Notes: generated by a model from the sequence alone, not told the origin. A DNA stretch of 64,000 nt from Planctomycetota bacterium (GCA_003388505.1 QQVO01000036.1:154161-218160); one strand, 5' to 3'. Shown: positions 45,940-55,351, numbered from the stretch's first letter. Translations and numbers: made by a program.

Positions 45940-46407
45940 TAATTCCGAACCCGGATGGGGAGCATCAGTGGTGACAGGGGAGGTCGGGCGAAACGCCCGC
46001 AGAAGGGCCGAACAGGGTCGGGCGAAGCCTGACCTGTGCGATGGGGGGCGGGAAATTAACGCAATCGGCCGGACGCGGCAAGGTGTGTCGTCGCTCCCGA
46101 GAATCTGGGGAGACTCAGCGGTCTGGTGAAGAATTGCACTGGCAAGAACAGCCAGCCTGCGTTCGGAATCCGAAAAACGCGCGTCCGCTGCGAGGTCGTC
46201 ACGTGCTTCTTGTTGGAATCTTGCGCCAAAAATGCGGAGCAAGCCGGCGTTCCGGCTGGGCAGACGCGGAGAGTGGGCGAATCTTTTTCGGAATTCCGGA
46301 TTTCGCTGTCCGGATGGGGCGGCGGCTGTCAATTCCCTGGTGTCCAGACAAGTCGACAGGGCGTCGACTTCCATCAACACTCAACGACGAATCGAAGGGG
46401 AATTCCC
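45940..46407. other. Divergent intergenic region, bamA and small Cys-rich gene
   Basis: 468 bp. It has GGGCG-AAA-CGCCC (45986-45998) and an imperfect CAGG..CCTG hairpin (46013-46038). The plus-strand end must contain the promoter of the 43-aa gene; AAGGGG at 46395-46400 is its ribosome-binding site. The open frame upstream of bamA continues through this region but is not protein-like. Confidence 0.45.
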
Positions 46408-46539
46408 ATGAAGGTTGCCAGCAAGAACCAGAAGGCCGTTCGCGAACTCAAGCAGCTTCGGACCACCGATCGCAGCAAGAAGTCGGCGGAACACCACCGC
46501 TGTTGCCGCTGCTGCCGTTGTTGCCGCTGCCGCTTCTAA
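46408..46539 (+). CDS. 43-residue basic peptide with CCRCCRCCRC tail
   Basis: ATG at 46408, 7 bp after AAGGGG. The peptide starts MKVASKNQKAVRELKQLR, is rich in Lys and Arg, and ends HHRCCRCCRCCRCRF. Seven cysteines with nearby His could bind zinc or another metal. A textbook terminator on the same strand follows at 46675-46706, and no other plus-strand gene exists within kilobases, so this is a plausible short transcription unit. No family recognised. Its TAA stop touches the edge of repeat family B. Confidence 0.6.
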   Translation: MKVASKNQKAVRELKQLRTTDRSKKSAEHHRCCRCCRCCRCRF

Positions 46540-46641
46540 TGCCCTGTCAGGGCTTTCTTTTCGGGTTGGCCGGACTGCGACTCCGCACGAAACCCTGCGG
46601 GATTCGTGCTCCTGAGCGAACCGCTCAACCCGAAACTCTCA
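46538..46641 (-). repeat. Dispersed repeat family B, copy 2
   Basis: Reverse copy of the family at 31665 and 60321. On the minus strand it reads GAGCACGAATCCCGCAGGGT, then GTCCGGCCAACCCGAAA, and closes with the GCCCTGACAGGGC palindrome. The plus-strand reading ends the small gene and adds GCCCTGTCAGGGCTTTCTTTTC, which itself resembles a weak terminator. Confidence 0.8.
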
Positions 46642-46674
46642 AAATCGCTAACCGCTGGAACGAACGGTGAGATC

Positions 46675-46706
46675 AGGCTCGCCTCCCGCACGGGGCGAGC
46701 CTTTTC
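46675..46706 (+). terminator. Intrinsic terminator
   Basis: Perfect 9-bp stem AGGCTCGCC/GGCGAGCCT followed by TTTCT. The T-tract is on the plus strand, so it terminates the 43-aa gene transcript rather than the minus-strand cyclase gene. Confidence 0.85.
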
Positions 46707-46725
46707 TCGTTGGAGTCCGCAGCGG

Positions 46726-48537
46726 TTACTTCCCGGGGAGATCCCAGACGGGATCGAAATCCCCTTCGGAGTGGAGCAGCCGATCGACGACGCGCGACAT
46801 GAGCATGAGAGAGGGACCGTCGCAGGGATCGTCGACGAGCAGATTGCCGAGGGTGGCGGCGGCCTGCGGGAGCCGCTGCTGCTCGAAGTCGTTGAGCGCA
46901 CGTTCGTAGCGTTCGGCGAGATCGGTCACGTTCGATTCGCCGGGGGTCAGCAGTTCGTACAGTTCGACTGCTTCCTGAATGTTGACGACCCTGACCTGGC
47001 AGAGTCTCCGCGACGGGAAATGGGCGGCGAGCCGCTGGTGCGTGCCGCCGGTGAGGAGGAGCCGGGAACTGAGGTACTTGGTGGCGCCCTGCACGCGGCT
47101 GGCGAGGTTGACGGTGTTGCCGAGCGGCCCGTACTTGAACTTGCGGATGGAGCCCGTGTTGCCGACGCGGGCCACTCCGGAATTGAGGCCGATGCCGAGA
47201 TCTGTTTCGGCGTCGATGACGTGCTGCCAGCGCTCGTTGAGTTCGGGCAGGCGGGCGAGCATGTCGAAGGCGGCGCGGCAGGCGAGTTCGGCGTGGTTTT
47301 CAATCTCCTGGGGCGCGCCCCACATGGCCATCAGTTCGTCGCCGATATAGTCGACGAGGACGCCGTGATAGCTGAGGACGCAATCGGACAGGACGGCCAT
47401 CACGTCCCCCAGCCAGCGCACGGTTTCCGCGGGGCCGAGCCGCTCGGAAAGTCCGCTGAATCCCCGGATATCGCAGAACAGGACGGTGACGTCGACGTCG
47501 CGGCCCTCACGGACGAGATCGGGGTTTCGGAGCAGATGGCGGGCGAGTTCGGGCGTGAAATGCCGTCCGAACTCCTGTTCGCGAAGCCGCATCCGCTCCA
47601 GGCTGGCATTGACGCGGGCTTTGAGCAGCGCGAAGTCAACCGGTTTTGTGAGATAGTCTTCCGCGCCGGCTTCGATGCAGGGGACCATGTCGGAGACGGC
47701 GTCGAGGGCCGAAATCATGATGACCGGCGTGGCCCGCAGACGTTCGTCGCATTTGATCTGCTGGAGCACCTCGAATCCGCTGAGTCCGGGCATCATGAAG
47801 TCGAGGAGGACAAGGTCGAACTCGCTGGTGCTGAGCGCTTCGAGTGCGGAGTGCCCGTTCTGGGCCGTTTCGACGGTGTGTTCTTCCCGCTCGAGAAACT
47901 TCGTGAGGAGGAGGCAGGTTTCGCTGCTGTCGTCGACGACGAGAATCCGGGCCGGTTCAACCGGGTGAGCGTCGGAGGCGTGGGCGAAGTGCGGCTCGAC
48001 GGCGCGGCGGGCGTCGGAGAGGTCGTCGGGAGCGGCCGGCGCGTCGGGTTCGTCGGCGAGTCCCTTGAACCTGAGCAGCAGCGCGTTGCAGTTCTGGCAG
48101 AATCGCTGGATCGTCTCGAGGTCGCCGGCCAGCGCTCCAAAGAACCGCTCCCGTTCCTCCATGATGAGAAACTGACAGTAGCCCAGCGCATGGTTGAGGC
48201 GGTTGCCGACTTCGTGGCGGGTTGTCTTGAGACGTTCGGCGAACTGGTCCGACCCGACTTCGGGCCAGTTGGGCGTCACTTCCTCCTTGATGAATTCATA
48301 GAGTTCGGTGGCGACGGCCTCCAGTTTGTCGAGATCGGCGAGGATTTCCGGCGGGCGGTCGGCGGCGTCGTTGCGGAGCATCTGGGTATAGCCGGCGATC
48401 GATTCGACGGCGGGGAGCATCTCCTTCCGCATCGTTCGGAGCAGTTGTTTGCGGCCCTTGACGTTGGCGGTCCGCGGCGCGTCGGTCTCCGGAGGAGCCG
48501 GTTTCTCGCTCGATCGTTCTGTGACCCGCTCGGCCAT
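46726..48537 (-). CDS. Response regulator-adenylate/guanylate cyclase
   Basis: 603 residues. An N-terminal helical region (about 30-160) resembles a dimerisation/phosphotransfer domain (KTTRHEVGNRLNHALGYCQF). REC domain about 196-310: acidic pocket VVDD, phospho-acceptor Asp 246 in LVLLDFMMPG, conserved Lys in YLTKPVD. Class III cyclase about 345-500: metal Asp in TVLFCDIRGFSG, second Asp in VDYIGDELMAMWG, and GNTVNLASR. It makes a cyclic nucleotide when phosphorylated. Third gene of an operon with the hybrid kinase and single-domain regulator, 30 bp downstream of the latter. Confidence 0.9.
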   Translation of the reverse strand: MAERVTERSSEKPAPPETDAPRTANVKGRKQLLRTMRKEMLPAVESIAGYTQMLRNDAADRPPEILADLDKLEAVATELYEFIKEEVTPNWPEVGSDQFAERLKTTRHEVGNRLNHALGYCQFLIMEERERFFGALAGDLETIQRFCQNCNALLLRFKGLADEPDAPAAPDDLSDARRAVEPHFAHASDAHPVEPARILVVDDSSETCLLLTKFLEREEHTVETAQNGHSALEALSTSEFDLVLLDFMMPGLSGFEVLQQIKCDERLRATPVIMISALDAVSDMVPCIEAGAEDYLTKPVDFALLKARVNASLERMRLREQEFGRHFTPELARHLLRNPDLVREGRDVDVTVLFCDIRGFSGLSERLGPAETVRWLGDVMAVLSDCVLSYHGVLVDYIGDELMAMWGAPQEIENHAELACRAAFDMLARLPELNERWQHVIDAETDLGIGLNSGVARVGNTGSIRKFKYGPLGNTVNLASRVQGATKYLSSRLLLTGGTHQRLAAHFPSRRLCQVRVVNIQEAVELYELLTPGESNVTDLAERYERALNDFEQQRLPQAAATLGNLLVDDPCDGPSLMLMSRVVDRLLHSEGDFDPVWDLPGK

Positions 48538-48567
48538 GGAAGTGCTCGCTTGAGCGTTGACAAGTAA

Positions 48568-48957
48568 CTAACCGCTGATGTGTTTGTTGATCGTCTCGAG
48601 GAGTTCGGTGAAATCGTACGGTTTGGAAACGATGTCGTTGCAGCCGGCGTCGCGGAAACGCTGCTTGTCGTCCGGCATGGCGGAGGCGGAGGTGGCGATG
48701 ATGGGGATGCCGGCGGTGTGCTGGTCGGCGCGAACCGCCTCGGTGACTTCGAGCCCCCCCATCATGTTGACTTCGTCGCCGTCCGAGTTCGGTATGCCGA
48801 TGTCCATCAGGACAAGCGCCGGTTTTTCCTGACGGATCGTCTCGACGGCTGCGTCTCGCGTGCCGGCGACGATGACTTCATGTCCGCTGCGTGTGAGCAG
48901 ACGGGTGAGGATCTCGACGTTTGCGTCTGCGTCCTCAACTACGACGATCCGCGCCAT
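48568..48957 (-). CDS. Single-domain response regulator
   Basis: 129 residues, one REC domain and no output. Acidic pair in VVVEDADAN, phospho-acceptor Asp in LVLMDIGIPN, Thr/Ser in IIATSASAM, Lys in VSKPYDF. The loop after the acceptor Asp is lengthened (NSDGDEVNMMGG). It can act as a phosphate sink or shuttle. It overlaps the end of the hybrid kinase gene by 23 bp, which indicates tight co-expression. Confidence 0.93.
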   Translation of the reverse strand: MARIVVVEDADANVEILTRLLTRSGHEVIVAGTRDAAVETIRQEKPALVLMDIGIPNSDGDEVNMMGGLEVTEAVRADQHTAGIPIIATSASAMPDDKQRFRDAGCNDIVSKPYDFTELLETINKHISG

Positions 48958-51900
48958 CGGCGGCCCCCTGACTGTCTGAAGATTCGGATTGGATCAAATG
49001 ACGGTCGACCCGGCGATGAATCTCGGCGAGGAGTTCGTCGTGAGTGTAATCCCCCTTGCGCAGGACGCGAACGACCTGGCCTTCCAGCCGCTGGCGTTCC
49101 TCCGGCGTGGGGTCTTTGGCCGTCAGGACGAGGACCGGGATGGAGAGCCATTCGGCGACCTGGGAGTATTTGACGATGAACTCAAAGCCGTCCATGACGG
49201 GCATCATGAGGTCGAGCAGCACGGCGGCCGGCTGGGTTGTGGTGAGGATTTCGAGCGCTTCCGCGCCGTTTTCCGCCTCGAGTACGGTCCACTGATCCGC
49301 CTCGAGGTTTCGCCGGAGGATTTCGCGGGTGGCCGCATCGTCGTCGACGATGAGAATCGATTTCTGGTGCTTGTCTCCGGTGAACCGGGCCAGGGTTTCG
49401 GCCAGTTTGTCCCAGTCGATCGGCTTGGGCAGGAACTCGGTGGCGCCGAGCGCGAATCCCCGGTCTTCCTTGTCCATGACGGTCACCATGACGACCGGAA
49501 TGTCGGCGGTCTCCTCGCCGGCCTTGAGGGCGCCGAGCACGGCCCAGCCGTCGAGACCGGGCATGATGGCGTCGAGTGTGATGACGGCGGGGCGAAGCTT
49601 GCGGGCCTTTTCCAGCCCCTCGAATCCACTGGCGGCGGTTTCCACGCGGAAGCCGTGACTGACGAGATGACGCTGCATCATTTCCCGGACCGCCAGATCA
49701 TCGTCGATGACCAGTACGAGACGTCCGGGATCTTCGGCCGGGGCCGCCTGTTCCTCGGAGTCGTTGTCGGATTGCAGGCGGACCGCCGGGGTCGCCGGGG
49801 CTGCGGATTCATTGATGTTGGCGGCGACGGTCGGCGCGGTCTCGCGCGGGGCGGCGCCGGGGATTTCGTCTTCGTCTGAAACGGGGAGGCGGACGGTGAA
49901 GGTGGTCCCGGCGCCGAATTCACTTTCGACGCGAATGTCGCCCCGCATGAGTTCGCAGAATCCCTTGGAGATCACCAGGCCCAGTCCCGTGCCGGACTTG
50001 TTCCCCTGCCGGGAGGCGAGCTTCATGAACGGTCGGAAGAGTTTGCCGAGTTCCTCAGCCGTCATCCCGCGTCCGGTGTCCTTGACGTCGATTTCGATCC
50101 AGGAATTGCCTTCGTGTTCGCAGCGGCGGGCGAGGACGGAGACGCTGCCGTCTCTGGTGAACTTGCAGGCGTTGCCGACGAGGTTGAGGAGCACCTGCCT
50201 GAGGCGTTGCTTGTCGGCGACGATTTCCCCGACGTCGTCGTCCCATTCGAAGTAGAGCTGGTTGTTGTTCTCGTTGGCCTGCACGCTCATGGCGTCGCGG
50301 ACTTCGCCCAGCAGGGATTCCACGTCGACCTCCTCGGGCTCGATCGTGAGCCCGCCCATGATGATCTTCTGGTAGTCGAGGATGTCGTTGATGAGGGCGA
50401 GCAACTGGCTGTTGGCGACGCGGATCTTGCGGACGTCGTCCCGCTGGGCTTCATCGAGGTCGCCCAGTTCGAGCAACTGGCAGAAGCCGGAGACCTGGTT
50501 GAGCGGATTGCGCAATTCGTGGCTGACGCTGGCGAGGAAGGCGTCTTTGGCGCGGCTGAGTTCCTGCGTTTTTTCGTGGGCAGAGCGGAGTTCGAGCAGG
50601 GCGCGCTCGAGTTCGGCGGTGCGGACGGCGACGCGCTGTTCGAGTTCCGCATTGAGGTTCTGGAGTTCCTGGCTGTAGCGATGGATCTCTTCTTCGGCCT
50701 CCTTGCGTTCGGTGATGTCGCGGGCGATGAGCGTGAAGATGCGGCGTTCGGGGAGACGGACGCTGCTGAGCGAGAGTTCGAGCGGGAACTCGGTTCCGTC
50801 GGTGCGCCGGCCGATCGCTTCGAGGGAGACCGACTGGGTCCGCTTGCGGGCCTTCTTGCGCAGGCTCTTGAGCGTTTCGCCTTCACTGAAGGTGGGCATG
50901 TCCATCTGCGAGGAAGCGTCTTCGAGCAACCGGCGGCGGGCGGAGTCGAAGGCGTCCCGCGATTGTTCGGCGAGAAGCGCATGCACCGGCATGCCGGAGA
51001 CCTTCCCCTGTTCTCCTCCGAACATGGTCATGGCGGCGGCGTTGGCTGAGCGGATTTCGCCGTCGACGTCGACGGTGATAATTCCCTCGGCGGCTTTTTC
51101 GAGAATGGTGGAGAGTCTGGCTTCGCGTTCTTCGATTTTTCGTTCGCGGGTCTGCACCTCGTTGATCATGTGCTCGAAGCCGCGGGCCAGATCTCCGATT
51201 TCATCGCGGCGTTCGCGGGGCAGTTTGACGTCGAAGTTGCCGACGGCGATCTGGTCAGCTGCGCGAGTCACCCGTTTCAACTGCCGCGTGAGCATGTGAG
51301 AGAGCAGGACGACGAGCAGGATGGCGATCGCGACACAGGCGATGGTGCTCCAGACGGCGTACTTTTGGGTTTTTCCCAGATCCGCTTTGAGTTCCGCCTT
51401 GGAGAAGGCCTTAATCAGGCCGAACCATTCGTCGGGCCGGTAAGGATCGTAATGCAGCATGACGAACGTGGCGTAGAACTCTTCGCAGGGAATGCTGTAG
51501 AGCCGCGCCAGCTTCTCGCTGCCGACGCTCTCGATCAGAAACGTCTCGGCCTGTGAGAGATCCGCAAGCGCTGCCGGATCGCCCAGCGGGGCGCTGATGG
51601 TGAACGAGTGCGTGCCCCGGGTCATCCGTTCCGGGTCGACGAGCGAAACCTGATTATCCGGACGAATCCGGAGTTGATGCAGTGCGTCGACGAGCCTGTT
51701 CCAGTCCTCGCCGCGGTGATTGAACTTGTTCGTCAACTCCAGCCGGGTGAGCTGAATGCCGTTCTCGGGACGCACCGCCTCCCTGAGCAGGTCGCCCTTG
51801 ACGGCTGTCTTTCTCAAGGCCGGGTCCAATCCCTCGCCATAGTAGTCCCAAAGCTGCCGAAACGTTTCGTCCTCCTGCAGGACGGGTGCGGCGACGGCGG

Positions 51901-52768
51901 ACCCTGCTGCCGTCTGCCTTCGCTCGTCGAAGAAGAATTCGAAGCGGCGATCGGGGTGGACGAGGAACTCGCCTTTCTCGTTCGTCAGGTAAACAAGATG
52001 CCTCGAAGAAATCAGCAGCTCATCCCGCAACTCTCCAAAGTCCAGGGTGACGGCGACAAGCCCGAAGACCTTCCCGTCCTGATCGTAAACCGGCACGGAC
52101 GCGCTCAGCACCGGCTTCCGCTTCCGATCGTCCGCAGCGTTCCGAGGCGCTTCGCCGCTCTCAGAATCTGAAACTTCGACGACCTGCACCGGCGAAAGCC
52201 AGACGTCCTGTGGACTCAGTTCGACGATCTCCCGGATGTTCAACGGAGGCGCGCTTGAGGCCGCAGGGTCGGTCAACTCCTCGTTGCCGACCCGGACGAA
52301 GCGAATCGTCTCTCTGTGGACCTCTCCGCTGTCCGGATCGACGAACGGCTCGGTCACCTTCCGCTCGACGCGCAGGATCTCGCGGGGCGCCTGGGCGATT
52401 TCGATGAGACGAACCTGGTCGTAGAACTTGTCCCCCTCGTCGAGCGCCGCATCCCCCTGACAGACTTCGATGAACGCCTCCGCAAGCGTCCTCTGCGCGG
52501 CCTCGCCGGTTTCGCCCTCAGAGTCGGCCTCCACGATGTCGTCGATGGCCGGATGTCTCGAGAGGGCGAGCACGTCCTCGCGCATGGTGGCGATTCTCGC
52601 CAGGATTTCTTTCCCGTTCAGATTCGTTTCGTCTCGAAGATCGACCTGCTCGTGCTCGATGAGTTCTCCAATGGCGCTGGACCACACGACCAGCCCGACG
52701 ATCACGCCGACGGCCGTAACGAGCAGCGCCGTCAGGGCGGCCGTCTTGTGTGCAATCCCGATCTTCAT
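48935..52768 (-). CDS. Hybrid sensor histidine kinase
   Basis: 1,277 residues. TM helix at 10-32, extracytoplasmic Cache-like sensor about 35-465, second TM about 470-490, HAMP 490-545, PAS 550-690 with a PAC end, HisKA with phospho-acceptor His 750 (SVSHELRNP), HATPase with N box LNLVGNACKF and G boxes DTGRGM and GTGLGL. Two REC domains follow: Asp 1066 (ITLDAIMPG) and Asp 1186 (LLDLMMPV). First gene of the three-gene signalling operon; phosphate can pass to its own REC domains and to the two regulators. Confidence 0.93.
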   Translation of the reverse strand: MKIGIAHKTAALTALLVTAVGVIVGLVVWSSAIGELIEHEQVDLRDETNLNGKEILARIATMREDVLALSRHPAIDDIVEADSEGETGEAAQRTLAEAFIEVCQGDAALDEGDKFYDQVRLIEIAQAPREILRVERKVTEPFVDPDSGEVHRETIRFVRVGNEELTDPAASSAPPLNIREIVELSPQDVWLSPVQVVEVSDSESGEAPRNAADDRKRKPVLSASVPVYDQDGKVFGLVAVTLDFGELRDELLISSRHLVYLTNEKGEFLVHPDRRFEFFFDERRQTAAGSAVAAPVLQEDETFRQLWDYYGEGLDPALRKTAVKGDLLREAVRPENGIQLTRLELTNKFNHRGEDWNRLVDALHQLRIRPDNQVSLVDPERMTRGTHSFTISAPLGDPAALADLSQAETFLIESVGSEKLARLYSIPCEEFYATFVMLHYDPYRPDEWFGLIKAFSKAELKADLGKTQKYAVWSTIACVAIAILLVVLLSHMLTRQLKRVTRAADQIAVGNFDVKLPRERRDEIGDLARGFEHMINEVQTRERKIEEREARLSTILEKAAEGIITVDVDGEIRSANAAAMTMFGGEQGKVSGMPVHALLAEQSRDAFDSARRRLLEDASSQMDMPTFSEGETLKSLRKKARKRTQSVSLEAIGRRTDGTEFPLELSLSSVRLPERRIFTLIARDITERKEAEEEIHRYSQELQNLNAELEQRVAVRTAELERALLELRSAHEKTQELSRAKDAFLASVSHELRNPLNQVSGFCQLLELGDLDEAQRDDVRKIRVANSQLLALINDILDYQKIIMGGLTIEPEEVDVESLLGEVRDAMSVQANENNNQLYFEWDDDVGEIVADKQRLRQVLLNLVGNACKFTRDGSVSVLARRCEHEGNSWIEIDVKDTGRGMTAEELGKLFRPFMKLASRQGNKSGTGLGLVISKGFCELMRGDIRVESEFGAGTTFTVRLPVSDEDEIPGAAPRETAPTVAANINESAAPATPAVRLQSDNDSEEQAAPAEDPGRLVLVIDDDLAVREMMQRHLVSHGFRVETAASGFEGLEKARKLRPAVITLDAIMPGLDGWAVLGALKAGEETADIPVVMVTVMDKEDRGFALGATEFLPKPIDWDKLAETLARFTGDKHQKSILIVDDDAATREILRRNLEADQWTVLEAENGAEALEILTTTQPAAVLLDLMMPVMDGFEFIVKYSQVAEWLSIPVLVLTAKDPTPEERQRLEGQVVRVLRKGDYTHDELLAEIHRRVDRHLIQSESSDSQGAADGADRRS

Positions 52769-53295
52769 TGAACGATCTCGCTGGTCAGTTCACGGACGTG
52801 GTCGAGCGCGGGATGAGTCCGGCCTCCGAACCGGTCGGCGGGCAATCCCAACAGCTCAGACCGGCAGGTCAGCGATGTGGCGAACGGCATGAAACAGACC
52901 CCAGGAAACGCCGACGAGGGCAAATTGCTCTCCCATGTGTCCGTGTAGAGCGGTCTCTTGACGGTCGAGCCCGAGATTCCGCGCGACAGGTCGCCAACAC
53001 TGATTCGCAAGGCGCTCTAACCGAGCGCACACGGGTCTGCACGGGTTGCGACTGCTGATGCAGTCGATTGTGTTGCGCAGCCTGAAGTCGCAGCGAGCCC
53101 GCCGCCGTCGTGATCGATTATGCGTCGGAATCCGTACCGATTGCAATCACGGAGCAGGGTCGGCCTCCCGCACTCAACAAGGTCGGCTATCACGACCCGC
53201 ACAGCCGCGCCAATCGCCCGTCTCTGCGTCGACGGCACGGCTTGACACGGTTTCTGTGGGTTTCTGACGGGGATCAGAGCCGCGACAGGCTGCGG
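52769..53295. other. Intergenic stretch
   Basis: 527 bp upstream of the histidine kinase and downstream of the antiporter gene. It contains family C copy 3 (52918-53019). Nothing else is recognised. Confidence 0.5.
52918..53019 (-). repeat. Dispersed repeat family C, copy 3
   Basis: 102-bp reverse-orientation copy; minus strand begins TAGAGCGCCTTGCGAATCAG and ends CATGGGAGAGCAATTTGCCC. It lies in the 5' region of the histidine kinase operon. Confidence 0.82.
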
Positions 53296-54996
53296 TTACG
53301 TCGCCTGGCTGGGGGCTTCGCTCGCTCCCGGGGCGACGCTGTCGGGCGTCTGTCGCCGGCCGAGCGACCACTTCAGCAGCGGCGGGGTGATCATGGTGGT
53401 GAGAATCACCATGACGACGACGGCGGAGTAGGTCGACTTGACGATGACCGGAACGCGCTCGCCGTTTTCGATCACGGTCAGCCCCATGCCGACGCTGGCG
53501 AAAATGAGGCCGACCTCTCCGCGCGGGATCATGCCCAGCCCCACCGCAAACCGGTTCAGACCCTTTTCCACGACGCCGAGCGAGCAGATCTGCTTGCCGA
53601 TAATTGCGGCCGCCGTGAGGGCCGCCGCGACTCCCCACAGCGACGGATCGGCGAAACTCGACAGATCGACCATGATGCCCATGTCGACGAAGAAGATCGG
53701 CACGAGCACGGCGGTCAGCGGCAGGAGCGCCTCTTCCAGTTCGGCGTCTTCCCGGTGTCCCAGTTCCTGGTAGTGCGTCCGTTCGAGAATCAGTCCGGCG
53801 GCGAATGCGCCGACAATCGGCGCCAGTCCCATGAAGTTCGCCAGCCACGCCAGGCCGAAGCAGATGACGAGCGAGGTCACGACGAGCAACCCGTGTCCGC
53901 TGAGGGCCGTGGCCGCGCGAAACATCGGCTTTGTAAAGAGGTTGGCGCCGAGCAGGATCGCGCCGAAGAGGAACCCGACCGCCTTCAGAATGATCCACAC
54001 GAGCGACATCGGTTCAAACTCGGCCCCCTGCTCAATCACGCCTTTGACGACCGCGAGCACGATGAGGCCGAGCACGTCGTCGATGACGGCTGCGCCGAGG
54101 ATGATTCGCGATTCCCGCTGCTGGCTGCGCCCGAGATCTTTCAACACACGCGCTGTGATTCCCACACTGGTGGCGCAGAGCGTGGCCCCGAGAAAGACGT
54201 GGACCTGCCATCCTTCTTCCGGCAGGAGCAGAGCTCCGACGCCGTATCCGAGCGCCATCGGCGCCACGACGCCGAGGATTGCGACAATCATCGAGGAGAC
54301 GCCCACGGACAGCATGTCGCGGACGTTCGATTCGAGGCCGACTTCGAACAGCAGCAGGACCACGCCGATTTCGGCGAGCATTTTGAGGATCGCCCCGGCG
54401 CTGTACGGGTCGACTTCGGAAATCTGCTGTCTCAGCTCGGTGACTCGCTGGATGTGAGTGGCCGGATCGACCTCCGCCGCTTCGAGTTCTTCTTCGAAGT
54501 TCTTCAACTCCTGGGCGACGTTGATTTCCGGCGGCGCGTGCAGGAAGTCAAATTCGTGATGTTCCTGTCCGAACCAACCGGTGATGAGGGCCACGTTCCC
54601 CAGCAGGATGCCGATGCACAATTCGCCCAGCACGGCCGGCATCCCCATGCGTTCGAAGAGATCTCCCGCGATTTTGGCCATCAGCAGGATGATGACGATT
54701 CCCGCCAGGACCGGGGCGACCGGAGACTCATGGCCGGCGTGATCTTCGTCGTGGGCCGCCGCCGGATCCTGGGCGTCCGGGTCGACGGCGTGTTCGGCGT
54801 GCGGCTCGTCGTCGGCGCGGGCTTCGCGGTGGGAGAATCCGACGGCGTCCCACAGCATTCCAGCAGCCAGCAGCAACACCAGCCCGCCCCAGACGCGGGG
54901 CGACCAGCGCGAACGCTGCAGGACGAGTCGTGCTAACGGGCCCGAATCACTCCGGACAAGACCGCTTACGCGGGAATTCGAACGAAACAACTTCAA
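53296..54996 (-). CDS. Cation:proton antiporter, CPA2 (KefB/NapA-like) family
   Basis: 566 residues from a TTG at 54994-54996; the start is uncertain. An N-terminal hydrophobic segment (WGGLVLLLAAGMLW) is followed by a His/Asp/Glu-rich stretch (DDEPHAEHAVDPDAQDPAA, HDEDHAGHE) and then about 12 membrane helices. The family's exchange motif is GLAPIVGAFAAGL, and LGAAVIDDVLGLIVLA contains the conserved Asp pair of the ion site. A coiled insert (about 145-185) lies after the second helix. It exchanges Na+ or K+ for H+; no RCK domain is attached. Confidence 0.88.
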   Translation of the reverse strand: MKLFRSNSRVSGLVRSDSGPLARLVLQRSRWSPRVWGGLVLLLAAGMLWDAVGFSHREARADDEPHAEHAVDPDAQDPAAAHDEDHAGHESPVAPVLAGIVIILLMAKIAGDLFERMGMPAVLGELCIGILLGNVALITGWFGQEHHEFDFLHAPPEINVAQELKNFEEELEAAEVDPATHIQRVTELRQQISEVDPYSAGAILKMLAEIGVVLLLFEVGLESNVRDMLSVGVSSMIVAILGVVAPMALGYGVGALLLPEEGWQVHVFLGATLCATSVGITARVLKDLGRSQQRESRIILGAAVIDDVLGLIVLAVVKGVIEQGAEFEPMSLVWIILKAVGFLFGAILLGANLFTKPMFRAATALSGHGLLVVTSLVICFGLAWLANFMGLAPIVGAFAAGLILERTHYQELGHREDAELEEALLPLTAVLVPIFFVDMGIMVDLSSFADPSLWGVAAALTAAAIIGKQICSLGVVEKGLNRFAVGLGMIPRGEVGLIFASVGMGLTVIENGERVPVIVKSTYSAVVVMVILTTMITPPLLKWSLGRRQTPDSVAPGASEAPSQAT

Positions 54997-55351
54997 CTCC
55001 TGCGCAGTTCAATCACCTGACGACCGCGAGCGGGGACGCATTCGCCCGGTCGGGGAGCGGTCGCGAATTCCTGCAATTCCTGCTGTTTTCCGCTCACTCA
55101 AAACCCCGCATTGCGGCGGATTCAAGATTGGGGATACTATCCAAACCCTTGGGGGATTGCGAGATTCGGCGGGACCATCTACCGGAACCTGTAAATCCGA
55201 ATCTCCGCGACACTTGCGGGGAAATCGATGTCGTCGATTTCAAGAATCCTGGAACTCCTCAGCATGAGCTGAGCGCGAACGCGGACAACGGCCCGACCGG
55301 CCGCCGCCCGCCCTATCGTTTCAATATCGATCACGGATGATGGGAGAGACG
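54997..55351. other. Divergent intergenic region
   Basis: 355 bp between the antiporter gene and the cytochrome gene. No repeat or confident promoter. GGGAGAG at 55342-55348 is the ribosome-binding site that decides the cytochrome start. Confidence 0.5.

Noticed and set aside
53110..54936. 608-residue plus-strand ORF opposite the antiporter
   Set aside because: It is the complement of a well-supported membrane protein gene; composition is His/Arg/Asp-rich as expected for a shadow frame.
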